A DNA stretch of 64,000 bases, from NCBI RefSeq assembly GCF_014218295.1, contig NZ_AP023287.1, positions 4,216,001 to 4,280,000 on the forward strand. The letters are read 5' to 3'. A program made the position numbers and the translations under genes. The notes under the pieces are model-generated. The model worked only from the letters and a program-made list of their open reading frames with translations, did no database searches and had not been told where the DNA came from. Below are positions 30,108 to 38,637 of this stretch, piece by piece. Every line of letters begins with the position of its first letter. Position 1 is the stretch's first letter. This DNA comes from Mycolicibacterium litorale (GTDB lineage: Bacteria > Actinomycetota > Actinomycetes > Mycobacteriales > Mycobacteriaceae).

Positions 30108-30894
30108 CGAGCAGTGTCCGGCGGCTGGCGGCGATCGGGCTCTGCGCCGTGAGGCCGCCGTCGAGCACGAGGGTCTGGCCGGTCATGTAGCGGGACTCGT
30201 CGGAGGCGAGGTAGACCATGGCCCAGCCGATGTCGTCGGGGTCGCCGATCAGGTCGAGCGCGTTGTGGCCGCGGATGTCGGCGATCGTCTCGGCGGGCAG
30301 GTTGTCGCGCAGCGCGGGCGTCATGATCGCGCCGGGGGCGATGGCGTTGCAGCGCACGTTGTTTCGCCCGTACTGGGTGGCGATGTACTGGGTGAGGCGG
30401 ATGACGGCGGCCTTGGCGGCGCCGTAGGCGCACTGCAGGGTGTCGCCGGCCAATCCGGCGACGGAGACGGTGTTGATGATGGAGCCGCCGCCCTCGGCGA
30501 TCATGTGGGGTAACGCCAGCCGGGAGGCGACGACGGTGCTGCGCGCGTTGAGCGCCATGGTGCGGTCCCATTCGGCGAGATCGAGGCGCAACAGGTCGAG
30601 GTCCTTGCGCGGGTTGCTGCCGCCGACGTGGTTGCACAGCACGTCGATGCCGCCGAACTCGGCGACGGCGCGATCGATCATGGCGGCGACCGACCCCTCG
30701 TCCAGCACGTCCACCCGGATGCCGACCGCGTTGTCGCCGAACTCGTCGGCGGCCGAGGCGGCGGCACCGGCGTCCAGATCGGCGATGAGCACCCGTGCGC
30801 CCTCGCCGACCATGAGCGCGGCCGCCGCACGGCCGATGCCGCTGGCCGCGCCGGTGATGACGACCCGCTTGTTGTCGAGACGGTGCATGGTCAT
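30100..30894 (-). CDS. short-chain dehydrogenase/reductase
   Basis: The 264-residue classical SDR has the cofactor motif TGAASGIGRAAA, the acidic residue in LIADLDAG (suggesting NAD), the NHVGG motif in place of NNAG, catalytic Ser-Tyr-Lys in NTVSVAGLAGDTLQCAYGAAKAA, and the C-terminal MTGQTLVLDGG. It oxidises or reduces an alcohol/ketone pair, substrate unknown. The start is MTMHRL at 30894 or the second Met at 30888. It is co-transcribed with the downstream lipase. A strong palindrome lies about 120 bp upstream. Confidence 0.85.
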   Translation of the reverse strand: MTMHRLDNKRVVITGAASGIGRAAAALMVGEGARVLIADLDAGAAASAADEFGDNAVGIRVDVLDEGSVAAMIDRAVAEFGGIDVLCNHVGGSNPRKDLDLLRLDLAEWDRTMALNARSTVVASRLALPHMIAEGGGSIINTVSVAGLAGDTLQCAYGAAKAAVIRLTQYIATQYGRNNVRCNAIAPGAIMTPALRDNLPAETIADIRGHNALDLIGDPDDIGWAMVYLASDESRYMTGQTLVLDGGLTAQSPIAASRRTLLDD

Positions 30895-31013
30895 GTTCTC
30901 GATCCGTCGCGTTGGTGCGGCACATACCGCTACCCGGTTGTGTGCCCTCGACGTCCCACGGCAAAACGCGACGGACCATCCGAACCGGAGGTACGGGCGT
31001 TGCCGTAGCGGTT

Positions 31014-31028
31014 GCTAGGCTGCCTAGC
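31014..31028. promoter_or_regulatory. perfect palindrome upstream of SDR-lipase operon
   Basis: GCTAGGCTGCCTAGC has 7-bp arms around a single T. It lies in the 271-bp gap upstream of the SDR gene, whose far side is the end of a P450 gene. Typical of a TetR-type operator; the cognate regulator is not adjacent. Nothing else coding is seen between 30895 and 31165. Confidence 0.5.
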
Positions 31029-31165
31029 TACCCTCTCCATGGAACAGTCGCCTCGGGGAGGCTACGCGTTCATCGACGGGTAAGGCTGCGCGTACCAATA
31101 GTTTTGGAGTTTTGCATCGCTCTCGGGTTCAGGCGGGGAGGGGGATGGTGATGAGGCTGCCGCGG

Positions 31166-32380
31166 TCAGGAGATCTTGAGTTCCAGTCGTTCGAGTCGGC
31201 GAACCAGGATGCTGGGCAGCCACTGTCCTATGTCAGCGGCCTCGATCCAGGTTGTCCGTTCCAGCAGCGTGCGCAAGGCGATCCTCGCCTCCAGGCGAGC
31301 CAGTGCAGCCCCGACGCAGAAGTGCGCGCCTCTACCGAAGGCGAGATGGCCCTTACCGTTGCTGCGGTCGAGGCGGAACTCGTTCGGTGTGTCGAACTGT
31401 TGGGGGTCGCGGTTCGCTGCTCCCCACATCAGCAGCAGACGGGAACCGGCGGGCACGTCGACCCCGGCCAGCGTGGCGTCTCGCACGACGTGCCGGTAGT
31501 GACCACGAAACGGCGACTCATAGCGCAACGTCTCTTCGATGAACACAGCCAACAGCTCGGGATTGGCACGGACCTGTTGTTGAATGTCCCTGTGTTGCAC
31601 CATGACCCACGCGGCGCTTCCCAACAGGGAAGCGGTCGATTCGCCTGCCGCACTGAACAAGGTCAGCATGATGCCGAGCGCTGGAAGCTGTTCGAGTTCA
31701 CCCGACGCATAGCGGGCGGCGAGGTCCCCGATGAGGCCCGGCCGAGGGCTTTCTCCGGCTTTGGCGAAGTGTTCCATCACGTACCCGGCCAGCTCCATCG
31801 CAGCCGTGCCCGCGGTTTCGAGCTGGACTGAGCTGACCACGCCGTCGAGCAAGGTCGTGGTGGCGTAGCCCAGTCGGATCAGCCTGTCGACGTCTTCCTC
31901 CGGTAGCCCGAGCAAGCGGGCAACGACCATCATGGGAAGCCGATCGGCCACGGCGCCCATCCACTCGATCCGCCCGTCAGCCAGACCTGCGGACCACAGT
32001 CGGTTGGCGGTGACTTCGGCGAACTCTTCGATGACCCGGATTCGCCTCGCGGACAGATGGGGCACCAGCAGCTTGCGGTGTGTGTCGTGCAATGGGTCGT
32101 CGGCGGTGGCCAGTGCATGTTGTGGGCCACCGAGGGTCCCCATTTCGAACGGGGTGACGGTGCCGTCGTCGTGGTACACCATCGTCGCGGTGAGGTTCGA
32201 CGAGAAGTCCTCGACCCGGTGGACGGCGTCCATGACGGCCTCCCAGCCGCACACCGCGTAAAAGCCGGACTCACCGATGCGGTGCACCGATGCGCGATCG
32301 TGCATCCGGCTGTAGAGCTGATAGGGATCCTGCAGCGCGTCGGTTCCGAAGAAGTCGCTCGCATGCTCCAACAGCGTCAT
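31166..32380 (-). CDS. cytochrome P450
   Basis: The 404-residue P450 shows the I-helix SAAGESTASLL, where the usual acid-Thr pair reads E-S-T. The K-helix EETLRYES (ExxR) and the heme-binding loop FGRGAHFCVGAALA with Cys near residue 354 are intact. It is a soluble bacterial class enzyme that needs a ferredoxin partner, none of which is adjacent. The start at ATG 32380 (MTLLEHASDFFG) fits the family; the frame stays open to 32494. It is divergent from a TetR regulator. Confidence 0.85.
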   Translation of the reverse strand: MTLLEHASDFFGTDALQDPYQLYSRMHDRASVHRIGESGFYAVCGWEAVMDAVHRVEDFSSNLTATMVYHDDGTVTPFEMGTLGGPQHALATADDPLHDTHRKLLVPHLSARRIRVIEEFAEVTANRLWSAGLADGRIEWMGAVADRLPMMVVARLLGLPEEDVDRLIRLGYATTTLLDGVVSSVQLETAGTAAMELAGYVMEHFAKAGESPRPGLIGDLAARYASGELEQLPALGIMLTLFSAAGESTASLLGSAAWVMVQHRDIQQQVRANPELLAVFIEETLRYESPFRGHYRHVVRDATLAGVDVPAGSRLLLMWGAANRDPQQFDTPNEFRLDRSNGKGHLAFGRGAHFCVGAALARLEARIALRTLLERTTWIEAADIGQWLPSILVRRLERLELKIS

Positions 32381-32572
32381 GCGCCCAGGGTGAGGGCGGG
32401 CTATTACCTGGTCAACGGTGCTCAGCGAAGTCGAGAACCGGTTGGGCGTGAGCACGCCCGGCGCCTTCTCAGTCGACGGAGAAGACCAGCGCATTCGGTG
32501 AGAAATCGGTCGCCGTTCTTCTCATGGTGATAAAAGTGATTCGTGAATTCGCGGCGACGGGACGCCTGACCG

Positions 32573-33133
32573 ATGGCGACCGGCGACTGGCTGGTGGGAC
32601 GGGACCGGCACAGCGCAGCCGCGGAACGGATCTACGCCGCGGCCGCCGAGTTGATGTCTCGTGAGGGCTACGACGCGTTCAGCATCGACGCATTGGCCGC
32701 GACCGTGCACTGCTCACCGGCGACGATCTACCGGCACGCCGGCGGCAAGACCGCGATCCGCGAGGTCGTGATGAGCCGTCAAGCCGAACGCATCCTCGAC
32801 TCCGTTCGGGAGGCGATCTCCGGCCTGACAGGTTCGGACCGGATCGTCACGGCCACTACCGTTGCCCTGCAGCGCATGCGCGCTGACCCCCTTGCGCAGA
32901 TCATGCGCTCGATGGCGTCACACCCCGGCGACGACTGGCTTATCGACTCGCCGATCGTCGCGCGGTTCGCCACGGAGATGGTCGGGCTGGCCACGCCCGA
33001 TCCCCTGGCCGCCCAATGGTTGATCCGGGCATTCCTGGCGCTGTGGTACTGGCCGCTCAAAGACCCCGAGGCCGAGACCGAGATGGTGCGCCGGTTTCTC
33101 GGACCGCCGTATCGAACCGCCGTGCAGTCGTGA
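32573..33133 (+). CDS. TetR-family regulator
   Basis: The 186-residue protein has a TetR N-terminal helix-turn-helix (RIYAAAAELMSREGYDAFSIDALAATVHCSPATIYRHAGGKTAIRE, residues 15-60) and a helical ligand-binding domain. It lies between two P450 genes, divergent from one and convergent with the other (stops nine bases apart), so it probably controls at least the divergent one. The ATG at 32573 has a weak ribosome site. Confidence 0.83.
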   Translation: MATGDWLVGRDRHSAAAERIYAAAAELMSREGYDAFSIDALAATVHCSPATIYRHAGGKTAIREVVMSRQAERILDSVREAISGLTGSDRIVTATTVALQRMRADPLAQIMRSMASHPGDDWLIDSPIVARFATEMVGLATPDPLAAQWLIRAFLALWYWPLKDPEAETEMVRRFLGPPYRTAVQS

Positions 33134-33141
33134 CTGGGTGA

Positions 33142-34350
33142 TCAAGGCCCCGGGTCGAAGGCGATCGGCAACGACACCGGACCGCTGATGCCGACGAGCG
33201 GTTTCCAGCGTTCTGGGGCGGTGCGACGCGGGTTCGGCATCCGCTGGGTGATCACGGTGAGCGCCTCCACGAGTTCGATCCGAGCCAGGTGGGCGCCGAG
33301 GCAGTAGTGGACACCGCCGCCGAAAGTGAGCATCGGCGCGGCACCGTCACGCGTGACGTCGAGCCGGTCGGGGTCGTCGAACACCGCGGGGTCCCGGTTC
33401 GCGGCCGCAGTGTTCACGATGATCATCTCGCCTGCGCGTAGCCGCACGCCGCCGAGCTCGACGTCCTCCCGAGGGCTGCGCAGGGCGCTGAAGGTCACCG
33501 GGCGCAACCGCATCAGCTCCTCGACGGCGGGCGGGATGAGTTCCGGGTGCGCGGCCAACAGCTCCCACTGGTCGGGATGGTCGCACAGCACGCCGACGGC
33601 AGCGGCGAGCTGGTTGCGTGTTGTGTCGGTGCCCGCCGTCAGAAGTCCGGCGGCCAACTTCAGCAGCTCGTCGTGGGTGAGCCGGTCACCGTCGGCCTCG
33701 GCCCGTATGAGGTCGGACAACAGGTCATCGGTGAGGTTGTCGCGGCGGGACTGGACCAGTACGTCGTGGTAGTTGTCGAGCTCGCGCCACGCCCGCTCGA
33801 TGTCGTCGGCGTCTTCGGCGACGTTCCAGTTGAAGACTTTGAAGATGTCGTCGGCCCATTCCGAGATCCGGCGCCAGTCCCGCGCCGGCGTGCCGAGGAG
33901 CGCGCAGATGATCGGGATCGGGTAGGGCCGTGCGATGTCGGCGACGATGTCGACGGTGCCGGCCGCGGTGTGCGGGTCGACGAGATCGCTGATGACCTGA
34001 ACGCACGTCTGACGAAGTCGCGCGGAGGCCCTCGGGGTGAAGGCCTTGCTCACCAGCCGGCGCAGCCGGTGATGATCCTCGCCTTCGAGCCCGAGCAGGC
34101 TGGTGACGACGCGATCCCAGACCGGGCCCGAGGTGATGCCCTGCTCGGCGAGCCCCAGGCCCAGCGGGGTGGCGAAACGACTGTCGCGCAGCACGTTACG
34201 CACGAGGTCATAGGACAGGATCTCGAGCCCGCGTGGGCCGAGCGCGACCGGTCCACGATCCCGCGCCGCGGCAATGATGCGGTGCGCCTCCTCTGGATCG
34301 TCGACGCTGAAATAGTCGACGGTAGGCAACCCAGTCCGCAGCGTTGTCAT
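33142..34350 (-). CDS. cytochrome P450
   Basis: The 402-residue P450 has the complete set: I-helix LLTAGTDTTRNQL (acid-Thr pair), K-helix EELMRLRPV (ExxR), and heme loop FGGGVHYCLGAHLAR with Cys near residue 350. It differs clearly from the other P450 in this window. The ATG at 34350 (MTTLRTGLPTVDYF) was chosen over an upstream extension to 34386. Substrate unknown; a redox partner is not adjacent. Confidence 0.85.
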   Translation of the reverse strand: MTTLRTGLPTVDYFSVDDPEEAHRIIAAARDRGPVALGPRGLEILSYDLVRNVLRDSRFATPLGLGLAEQGITSGPVWDRVVTSLLGLEGEDHHRLRRLVSKAFTPRASARLRQTCVQVISDLVDPHTAAGTVDIVADIARPYPIPIICALLGTPARDWRRISEWADDIFKVFNWNVAEDADDIERAWRELDNYHDVLVQSRRDNLTDDLLSDLIRAEADGDRLTHDELLKLAAGLLTAGTDTTRNQLAAAVGVLCDHPDQWELLAAHPELIPPAVEELMRLRPVTFSALRSPREDVELGGVRLRAGEMIIVNTAAANRDPAVFDDPDRLDVTRDGAAPMLTFGGGVHYCLGAHLARIELVEALTVITQRMPNPRRTAPERWKPLVGISGPVSLPIAFDPGP

Positions 34351-34504
34351 GCTCTTGTGAACGATGGCGCCGGTTTGTCGATTCACGGCACGCAGCCGGC
34401 AACCGCGGACTCGTCTCTCACCTGCGTGCTAGGTGAGTGCCGTCAGGTCGTTATCCACCCAGCCGGCACCGGAGCTGATGTAGAGCTCATCAAAACCGGC
34501 GCCA

Positions 34505-34550
34505 CAGTCGGACTCGAACCGACAGTGCGGATTGAGGCCGCTTCCTCGGC
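34505..34550 (-). pseudogene. degenerate tRNA fragment / possible old attachment-site copy
   Basis: A 20-base run at 34505-34524 is identical to 35097-35116 in the intact tRNA (the T-arm), in the same orientation. The match continues imperfectly through the anticodon stem (TCCGC paired with a changed GCGGC) to a GAGGAAGCGG segment. The loop has lost U33 and the acceptor does not pair. It could be a remnant of a past integration into the tRNA or of another tRNA gene. T-arms are similar between tRNAs, which limits the inference. Confidence 0.5.
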
Positions 34551-34574
34551 TCAAAGTCCGGTGCGGTACAGAGG

Positions 34575-34970
34575 TCAACTCGACGAGCCCACATTCGTCA
34601 GCAGCACGGCTGCCTCGTTGTAGGGAAACGCTCGGTAAAGCAGGCGAGAACGCGGTAGGACAAGGGCCGCGGCCTCGGCCTTGCTCACCACCCGTGGGTT
34701 GACGAGCACGACAGTCCGTCCACGCTTGCGCAGCACCGTCGGTCCGCCGGCCAGCACGTTCTTCAACCAGTCCGTCTGTAGGCCGTAGCCGATGAGGATG
34801 GCGTAGCCATCATGGGTCTTGAATACCAGGAGGGGCGTTCGATAGCGCTTACCCGACTTCCGTCCGACGTGCTCGAGCGTCCCGAGATTCGGAAGCCACG
34901 GTGTAATCGTGCGAGCCGCCGGATTGGTGACTCGCCTGTTGAACTCTGCGATACCGCGAGGCACGCGCAT
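34575..34970 (-). CDS. Ddn-like nitroreductase-family protein (F420/flavin split-barrel)
   Basis: The 131-residue protein has the DUF385/Ddn pattern: LEHVGRKSGKRYRTPLLVF, DGYAILIGYG, DWLKNVLAGGPTVLRKRGRTVVLVNPRVV. Members bind deazaflavin F420 and reduce quinones or nitro compounds in actinobacteria. It is the only gene between the degenerate tRNA fragment and the intact tRNA. Confidence 0.8.
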   Translation of the reverse strand: MRVPRGIAEFNRRVTNPAARTITPWLPNLGTLEHVGRKSGKRYRTPLLVFKTHDGYAILIGYGLQTDWLKNVLAGGPTVLRKRGRTVVLVNPRVVSKAEAAALVLPRSRLLYRAFPYNEAAVLLTNVGSSS

Positions 34971-35090
34971 TCTCGTAGTCTAGGTATTGGTCGAGTTTCT
35001 CGCCGACGCGGTGCTGACGCAGACAGCGGCCAACGACAGCGACCGCTCGGATGTTCGAGCCGCAAGCGGCCCTACGTGCAAGAACCCCGG

Positions 35091-35164
35091 TGCCCCCAGT
35101 CGGACTCGAACCGACACTGTGCGGATTTTAAGTCCGCTGCCTCTGCCAATTGGGCTATGGGGGC
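35091..35164 (-). tRNA. tRNA with UAA anticodon (Leu), 74 nt, short variable arm
   Basis: The cloverleaf folds fully: acceptor GCCCCCA/TGGGGGC, D-stem GCC/GGC, anticodon stem GCGGA/TCCGC with loop CTTAAAA (U33, anticodon UAA), a 5-base variable loop, T-stem GTCGG/CCGAC with TTCGAGT, and discriminator A. CCA is not encoded. UAA reads the leucine codon UUA. Bacterial tRNA-Leu normally has a long variable arm, so this class I shape is notable. The integrase gene begins 20 bases from its 5' end. Confidence 0.9.
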
Positions 35165-35177
35165 GTTGCAGTTCAGA

Positions 35178-35190
35178 GCCTAATTTAGGC
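35178..35190. repeat. 13-bp palindrome between tRNA and integrase
   Basis: GCCTAATTTAGGC (6-bp arms around T) spans the integrase stop codon, 14 bases from the tRNA 5' end. It could be a terminator for the integrase transcript or part of the recombination site. Confidence 0.45.
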
Positions 35191-36396
35191 CCTTTCCGCC
35201 TCGTCACGATGCTCTGAATACCGCAGTAATACCGCAGTGCTGTCGATAGCCTTCCCCAGGGCGTCCGCCACACCGCTCAAATCGTCATTGAGAAGATGGC
35301 CGTAGCGGTCGAGCGTCATCGCGGCGGTCGCGTGCCCAAGCAGTCTCTGCACGACCTTGACGTTAGCGCCTGCACTGATCGCCAGTGACGCCGTGGTGTG
35401 TCTCAGCCCGTGCGGTACCAGCCCGTCGATGCCGATATCAGCACACGCGTTGTCGAACGCCCAGCGGTATTCGCCAAGTGGAAGGAACCCGCCCTTTCGG
35501 CTGGGAAAGACCAGCGCGTTGGGGTCGGCGGGCAGCTCGGCCTTTAGCTTTTTCCAAACCGGTTCGGGCACAGGCACGTGACGATCCCGCTTCGTCTTAG
35601 TCGTTGACTCCACGATGCCCTTACCGGTGACGGCTGTTGCGGACGAGCGCACCGTCAGCATCCGATCCCCCACATGCCGGCGGCGCAACGCAACGGCTTC
35701 GCCGAACCTCAGTCCGCAGTACCCGAGAACGAGCGTCAGCGTCTCGAACCGATCAGCAGCCTTCGCCAGCATTAGCAGCTCGGCATGGGTCAGATAGCGC
35801 CGCTCACGCTCGCCTTGCTCGGGAAGATCTTCGTCCCGCTTGATCTCGAACGCGACGTTCTTCGCCACCTTGCCAGTCCGTTGGGCGTACTTCAGGACAG
35901 CGCCTACCAGCTGATGAGCTTGGGTGATCCGACTTGCCGACAGGCCGGTTCCGCGTTGCCCGCCGTCGACTGACAGCGCCCCTAGCCACGTTGAATATGA
36001 TTCGTAATTAATTCTTTTCAGCTGAACACTTTCCCACTTCGGCAGCACCACAGTGTCGAGCAACGAGCGATATCCGGCAACGGTTTTCGGCTTGCGGTGC
36101 TGTTTGGTGGCGAACCACTGCTCGGCCACCGATCCGAAAGTCTCCGCACTCTTCCGCGGATCGACATACTCGCCGCGCTGCACATCGGCGGTCAGCCCAT
36201 TTAGGTAGGCCTGCGCATCCGGCTTACGCTGGAAACTCTTGGTGCGCTCGGCTCCACTGGCGTCAACCCACCTGACACGCCATCGCGACACCTTGCCATA
36301 TACCGCAGACCGCTCAGTGCGCATCGCGCCGTCCGGCGCCTTGACTCGTTTGTGCCAGCGGTCGTCAATTCCCGCTCGCTCGTTTCGAGTCGTCAT
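35185..36396 (-). CDS. tyrosine recombinase (phage-type integrase)
   Basis: The 403-residue protein has an N-terminal AP2-like arm-binding segment (VRWVDASGAERTKSFQRKPDAQAYLNGL), a SAM-like core-binding domain (FGSVAEQWFATK...) and the catalytic domain. Catalytic residues are Arg in LGYCGLRFGEAVAL, HxxR in PHGLRHTTAS, and His/Tyr in LGHATAAMTLDRYGHL. It would integrate and excise the adjacent element at the tRNA. The ATG at 36396 begins MTTRNERAGIDDRWHKRV, typical of actinophage integrases. Downstream of it lies only the palindrome and the tRNA. The Thr/Lys-rich coding and lower GC set it apart from the backbone. Confidence 0.88.
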   Translation of the reverse strand: MTTRNERAGIDDRWHKRVKAPDGAMRTERSAVYGKVSRWRVRWVDASGAERTKSFQRKPDAQAYLNGLTADVQRGEYVDPRKSAETFGSVAEQWFATKQHRKPKTVAGYRSLLDTVVLPKWESVQLKRINYESYSTWLGALSVDGGQRGTGLSASRITQAHQLVGAVLKYAQRTGKVAKNVAFEIKRDEDLPEQGERERRYLTHAELLMLAKAADRFETLTLVLGYCGLRFGEAVALRRRHVGDRMLTVRSSATAVTGKGIVESTTKTKRDRHVPVPEPVWKKLKAELPADPNALVFPSRKGGFLPLGEYRWAFDNACADIGIDGLVPHGLRHTTASLAISAGANVKVVQRLLGHATAAMTLDRYGHLLNDDLSGVADALGKAIDSTAVLLRYSEHRDEAERA

Positions 36397-36598
36397 ACGC
36401 TGAAAGTACCGCAGTACTCCGCTCCCCTCATCCGCTTCGTTGTCCGGAGGCCGGACCATGAGCCCGCCGAAGACGTCACGACCCCCGAGTCATTGAAAGG
36501 CTTTTCTTCAAGCGAATGTGGCTGTGGTCGTGGACAGACCGTCAAGTCACCAGTCACTGTTGGCTCAGGCGAACCGACCATAGCTGAGGAGTAATTTG

Positions 36599-36796
36599 AT
36601 GGATTTGCTAGGAGCGAAGGAAGTTTCGGACATCACTGGAGTTCCGATGGGGACGCTGAGGTACTGGCGGCATTCGAATATTGGCCCGGCGAGTTTCACC
36701 TTGGGACGCCGAGTCGTTTATCGGAGGGCCGAGGTATTGCGCTGGATATCGGAGCGAGAGAGCGCAACCCGCCGCGGAGGCGGCGACGCCGCTTAG
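36599..36796 (+). CDS. excisionase-like MerR/HTH_17 protein
   Basis: The 65-residue protein has a winged-helix of the AlpA/Xis/HTH_17 type: LLGAKEVSDITGVPMGTLRYWRHSNIGPASFTLGRRVVYRRAEVLRWI. GAGGAG lies seven bases before the ATG. It is divergent from the integrase, as excisionase or directionality factors often are. A hairpin terminator follows. Confidence 0.78.
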   Translation: MDLLGAKEVSDITGVPMGTLRYWRHSNIGPASFTLGRRVVYRRAEVLRWISERESATRRGGGDAA

Positions 36797-36812
36797 TGCC
36801 TGCGCACGAAAA

Positions 36813-36837
36813 AGACCTCGGGGACTAGCCGAGGCCT
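36813..36837 (+). terminator. hairpin after excisionase-like gene
   Basis: CCTCGG and CCGAGG arms (six bases each, extended by AAG/CTT) with a 7-base loop lie shortly after the stop, preceded by an A-rich stretch and followed by CCTT. Confidence 0.55.
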
Positions 36838-36929
36838 TCGTTCGAACCACCCGATCACGCCACACGGAAGTTCCTCATGAGAATAGCGCAGCATGCCCAT
36901 AAGCGACAGCACCACGGGCAGGAAACCCT

Positions 36930-38507
36930 TTGAACGGCAGGGGGGAGGGGGACAAGAAGTCAGTCGCGGCACGCTTAGTCGATATGGCCCGGGAACGCTA
37001 TGTTCTCGGAGTCTCAAAGGACGGCGAACCTTTTGGCGCCGAACGCAGTCGACCCCACCTCGCGATACTCCTGCGTGGTGGGAGGGCTGGCCTACGGGCA
37101 GATCTCGCCGCTCGCTACTTCACCGAGACCGGTGCGGTCGCCGGGGGCCAAGCACTTACCGACGCCACACTGATTTTGGAAGGTCTGGCGGCCACGCAGG
37201 CACCCGACAAGTTGAACCTACGCGTTGCCGACCACCACGGGACGATCTACATCGACACCGGAGATCCAAACGGTCAAGTAATCAAAGTCTGCGACGGAAG
37301 GTGGTCGATGGCTCCCACTGCGCCGGTGCGGTTCCTCCGAAATACGAAGCTGACGGGGGCGATGCCGGCACCAAGCTCCCGCGGGGATGTGACGAAGCTC
37401 TGGGAGTTCGTCAATGTCGCCGTTGAGGACCGCCCAGTTCTTCTCGCGTTCCTAGTAGCTGCTTTGGTTCAGTGCGACGTCCCGCATCCGGTACTAGCCC
37501 TGTTTGGCGAGCAAGGTAGCGCTAAAACGACATCGACACGGAGCTTGGTCGAACTCATCGATCCTTCGCCCGCCCCCTTTCGTCAGGCGCCGCGGGACGC
37601 GGACTCATGGGCGGTTGCCGCGTCTGGATCGTGGGTCGTTGCTCTGGACAACCTGTCGGCCATCCCGCCGTGGCTGTCGGACTCTTTATGCCGCGCTGCG
37701 ACAGGCGACGCCATGGTGAAACGGTCTCTATATACCGATGCCGATCTGGCTGTCATCAAGTTTCGTCGATGCGTGATTATCAACGGAATCGACGTCGGCG
37801 CCATCCGACCCGATCTGGCAGAGCGGCTAGCGATCGTCGAGCTGCGACGCATCGACCCCAGAATGCGACAGTCAGAGGCCGAGATGCGACAGCGGTGGGA
37901 AACAGCTCTACCAGGTATTTTTGGCGGACTACTTGACTTGGCTGCCTCCGTTCACCATCGGTTGGATACCATCAAAGTTGAGGACTCGCCCAGGATGGCG
38001 GACTTCTGTCGCACGCTGGCGGCCGTGGACGAGATCTTGTCGACTAATGGCGTACGCCGGTACATGTCGCGCGCCAATCAGTTGTCTGAGGACAGTTTGT
38101 CCGTCGACCCGTTTATCGAACAGCTTCGCTCGCGGACATTAGAACCTGCTGTTGGTCAATCCGGCAGTGATTTGCTGATGCTGCTCACACCGGTCAACGA
38201 CGACTGGCAACGACCGAGGGACTGGCCGAAGAACGGTCGCGACGTTTCTGGGCTGCTGCGTAGGCACGCACCCGCTCTACGCAACCTCGGATGGGTGATC
38301 GAAGATGATGGCGCGCGCAACCGCAGGAACGTACTGCTGTGGACAATCTATCCGCCGTACAAAGATGTTGTGGCTCAGCGAGCCTCGCAACCCTCGCGTC
38401 TCTCGCTTACGCAGATCAGCGAGAACGCGAACTTCGACCGGAGTCAGCAGAAAGTTTTGAATGCCGACGCGAAGGCTGGCGAGGGTCGCACGGCGGCAGC
38501 GTCGTGA
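36930..38507 (+). CDS. P-loop replication protein of integrated element
   Basis: The 525-residue protein resembles ATP-binding replication/primase-helicase proteins found in actinobacterial satellite prophages and integrative elements. The Walker A is FGEQGSAKTTSTRSL (near residues 192-206) and the Walker B-like region is SWVVALDNLSAIP, followed by RCVIINGIDV. The N-terminal 130 residues could hold a degenerate primase-like part. The likely start is TTG at 36930, six bases after AGGA; the next good start is ATG 36984. With the integrase and Xis-like genes it forms the element's core module. No structural phage genes are present. Confidence 0.7.
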   Translation: MNGRGEGDKKSVAARLVDMARERYVLGVSKDGEPFGAERSRPHLAILLRGGRAGLRADLAARYFTETGAVAGGQALTDATLILEGLAATQAPDKLNLRVADHHGTIYIDTGDPNGQVIKVCDGRWSMAPTAPVRFLRNTKLTGAMPAPSSRGDVTKLWEFVNVAVEDRPVLLAFLVAALVQCDVPHPVLALFGEQGSAKTTSTRSLVELIDPSPAPFRQAPRDADSWAVAASGSWVVALDNLSAIPPWLSDSLCRAATGDAMVKRSLYTDADLAVIKFRRCVIINGIDVGAIRPDLAERLAIVELRRIDPRMRQSEAEMRQRWETALPGIFGGLLDLAASVHHRLDTIKVEDSPRMADFCRTLAAVDEILSTNGVRRYMSRANQLSEDSLSVDPFIEQLRSRTLEPAVGQSGSDLLMLLTPVNDDWQRPRDWPKNGRDVSGLLRRHAPALRNLGWVIEDDGARNRRNVLLWTIYPPYKDVVAQRASQPSRLSLTQISENANFDRSQQKVLNADAKAGEGRTAAAS

Positions 38508-38637
38508 CCGTGCGCTGTGGTGCAGGGAATCAGGTGCCCAGATAGTTGATCGCATACCGTTTCGTCCGGTCTGATGATGCGTCAATACCGGCGAAGCGTC
38601 GACGTGTGGCAGCTCGCCTCGGTGGGTCGGCTTGGTC

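Noticed and set aside
28953..30894. Possible steroid-catabolism cluster from SDR and lipase
   Set aside because: No KstR-type box was seen near it; the palindrome at 31014 is of a different type.
34505..34570. A functional selenocysteine-type (UCA) tRNA
   Set aside because: The loop lacks U33, the acceptor does not pair and the length is wrong; it is a degenerate fragment.
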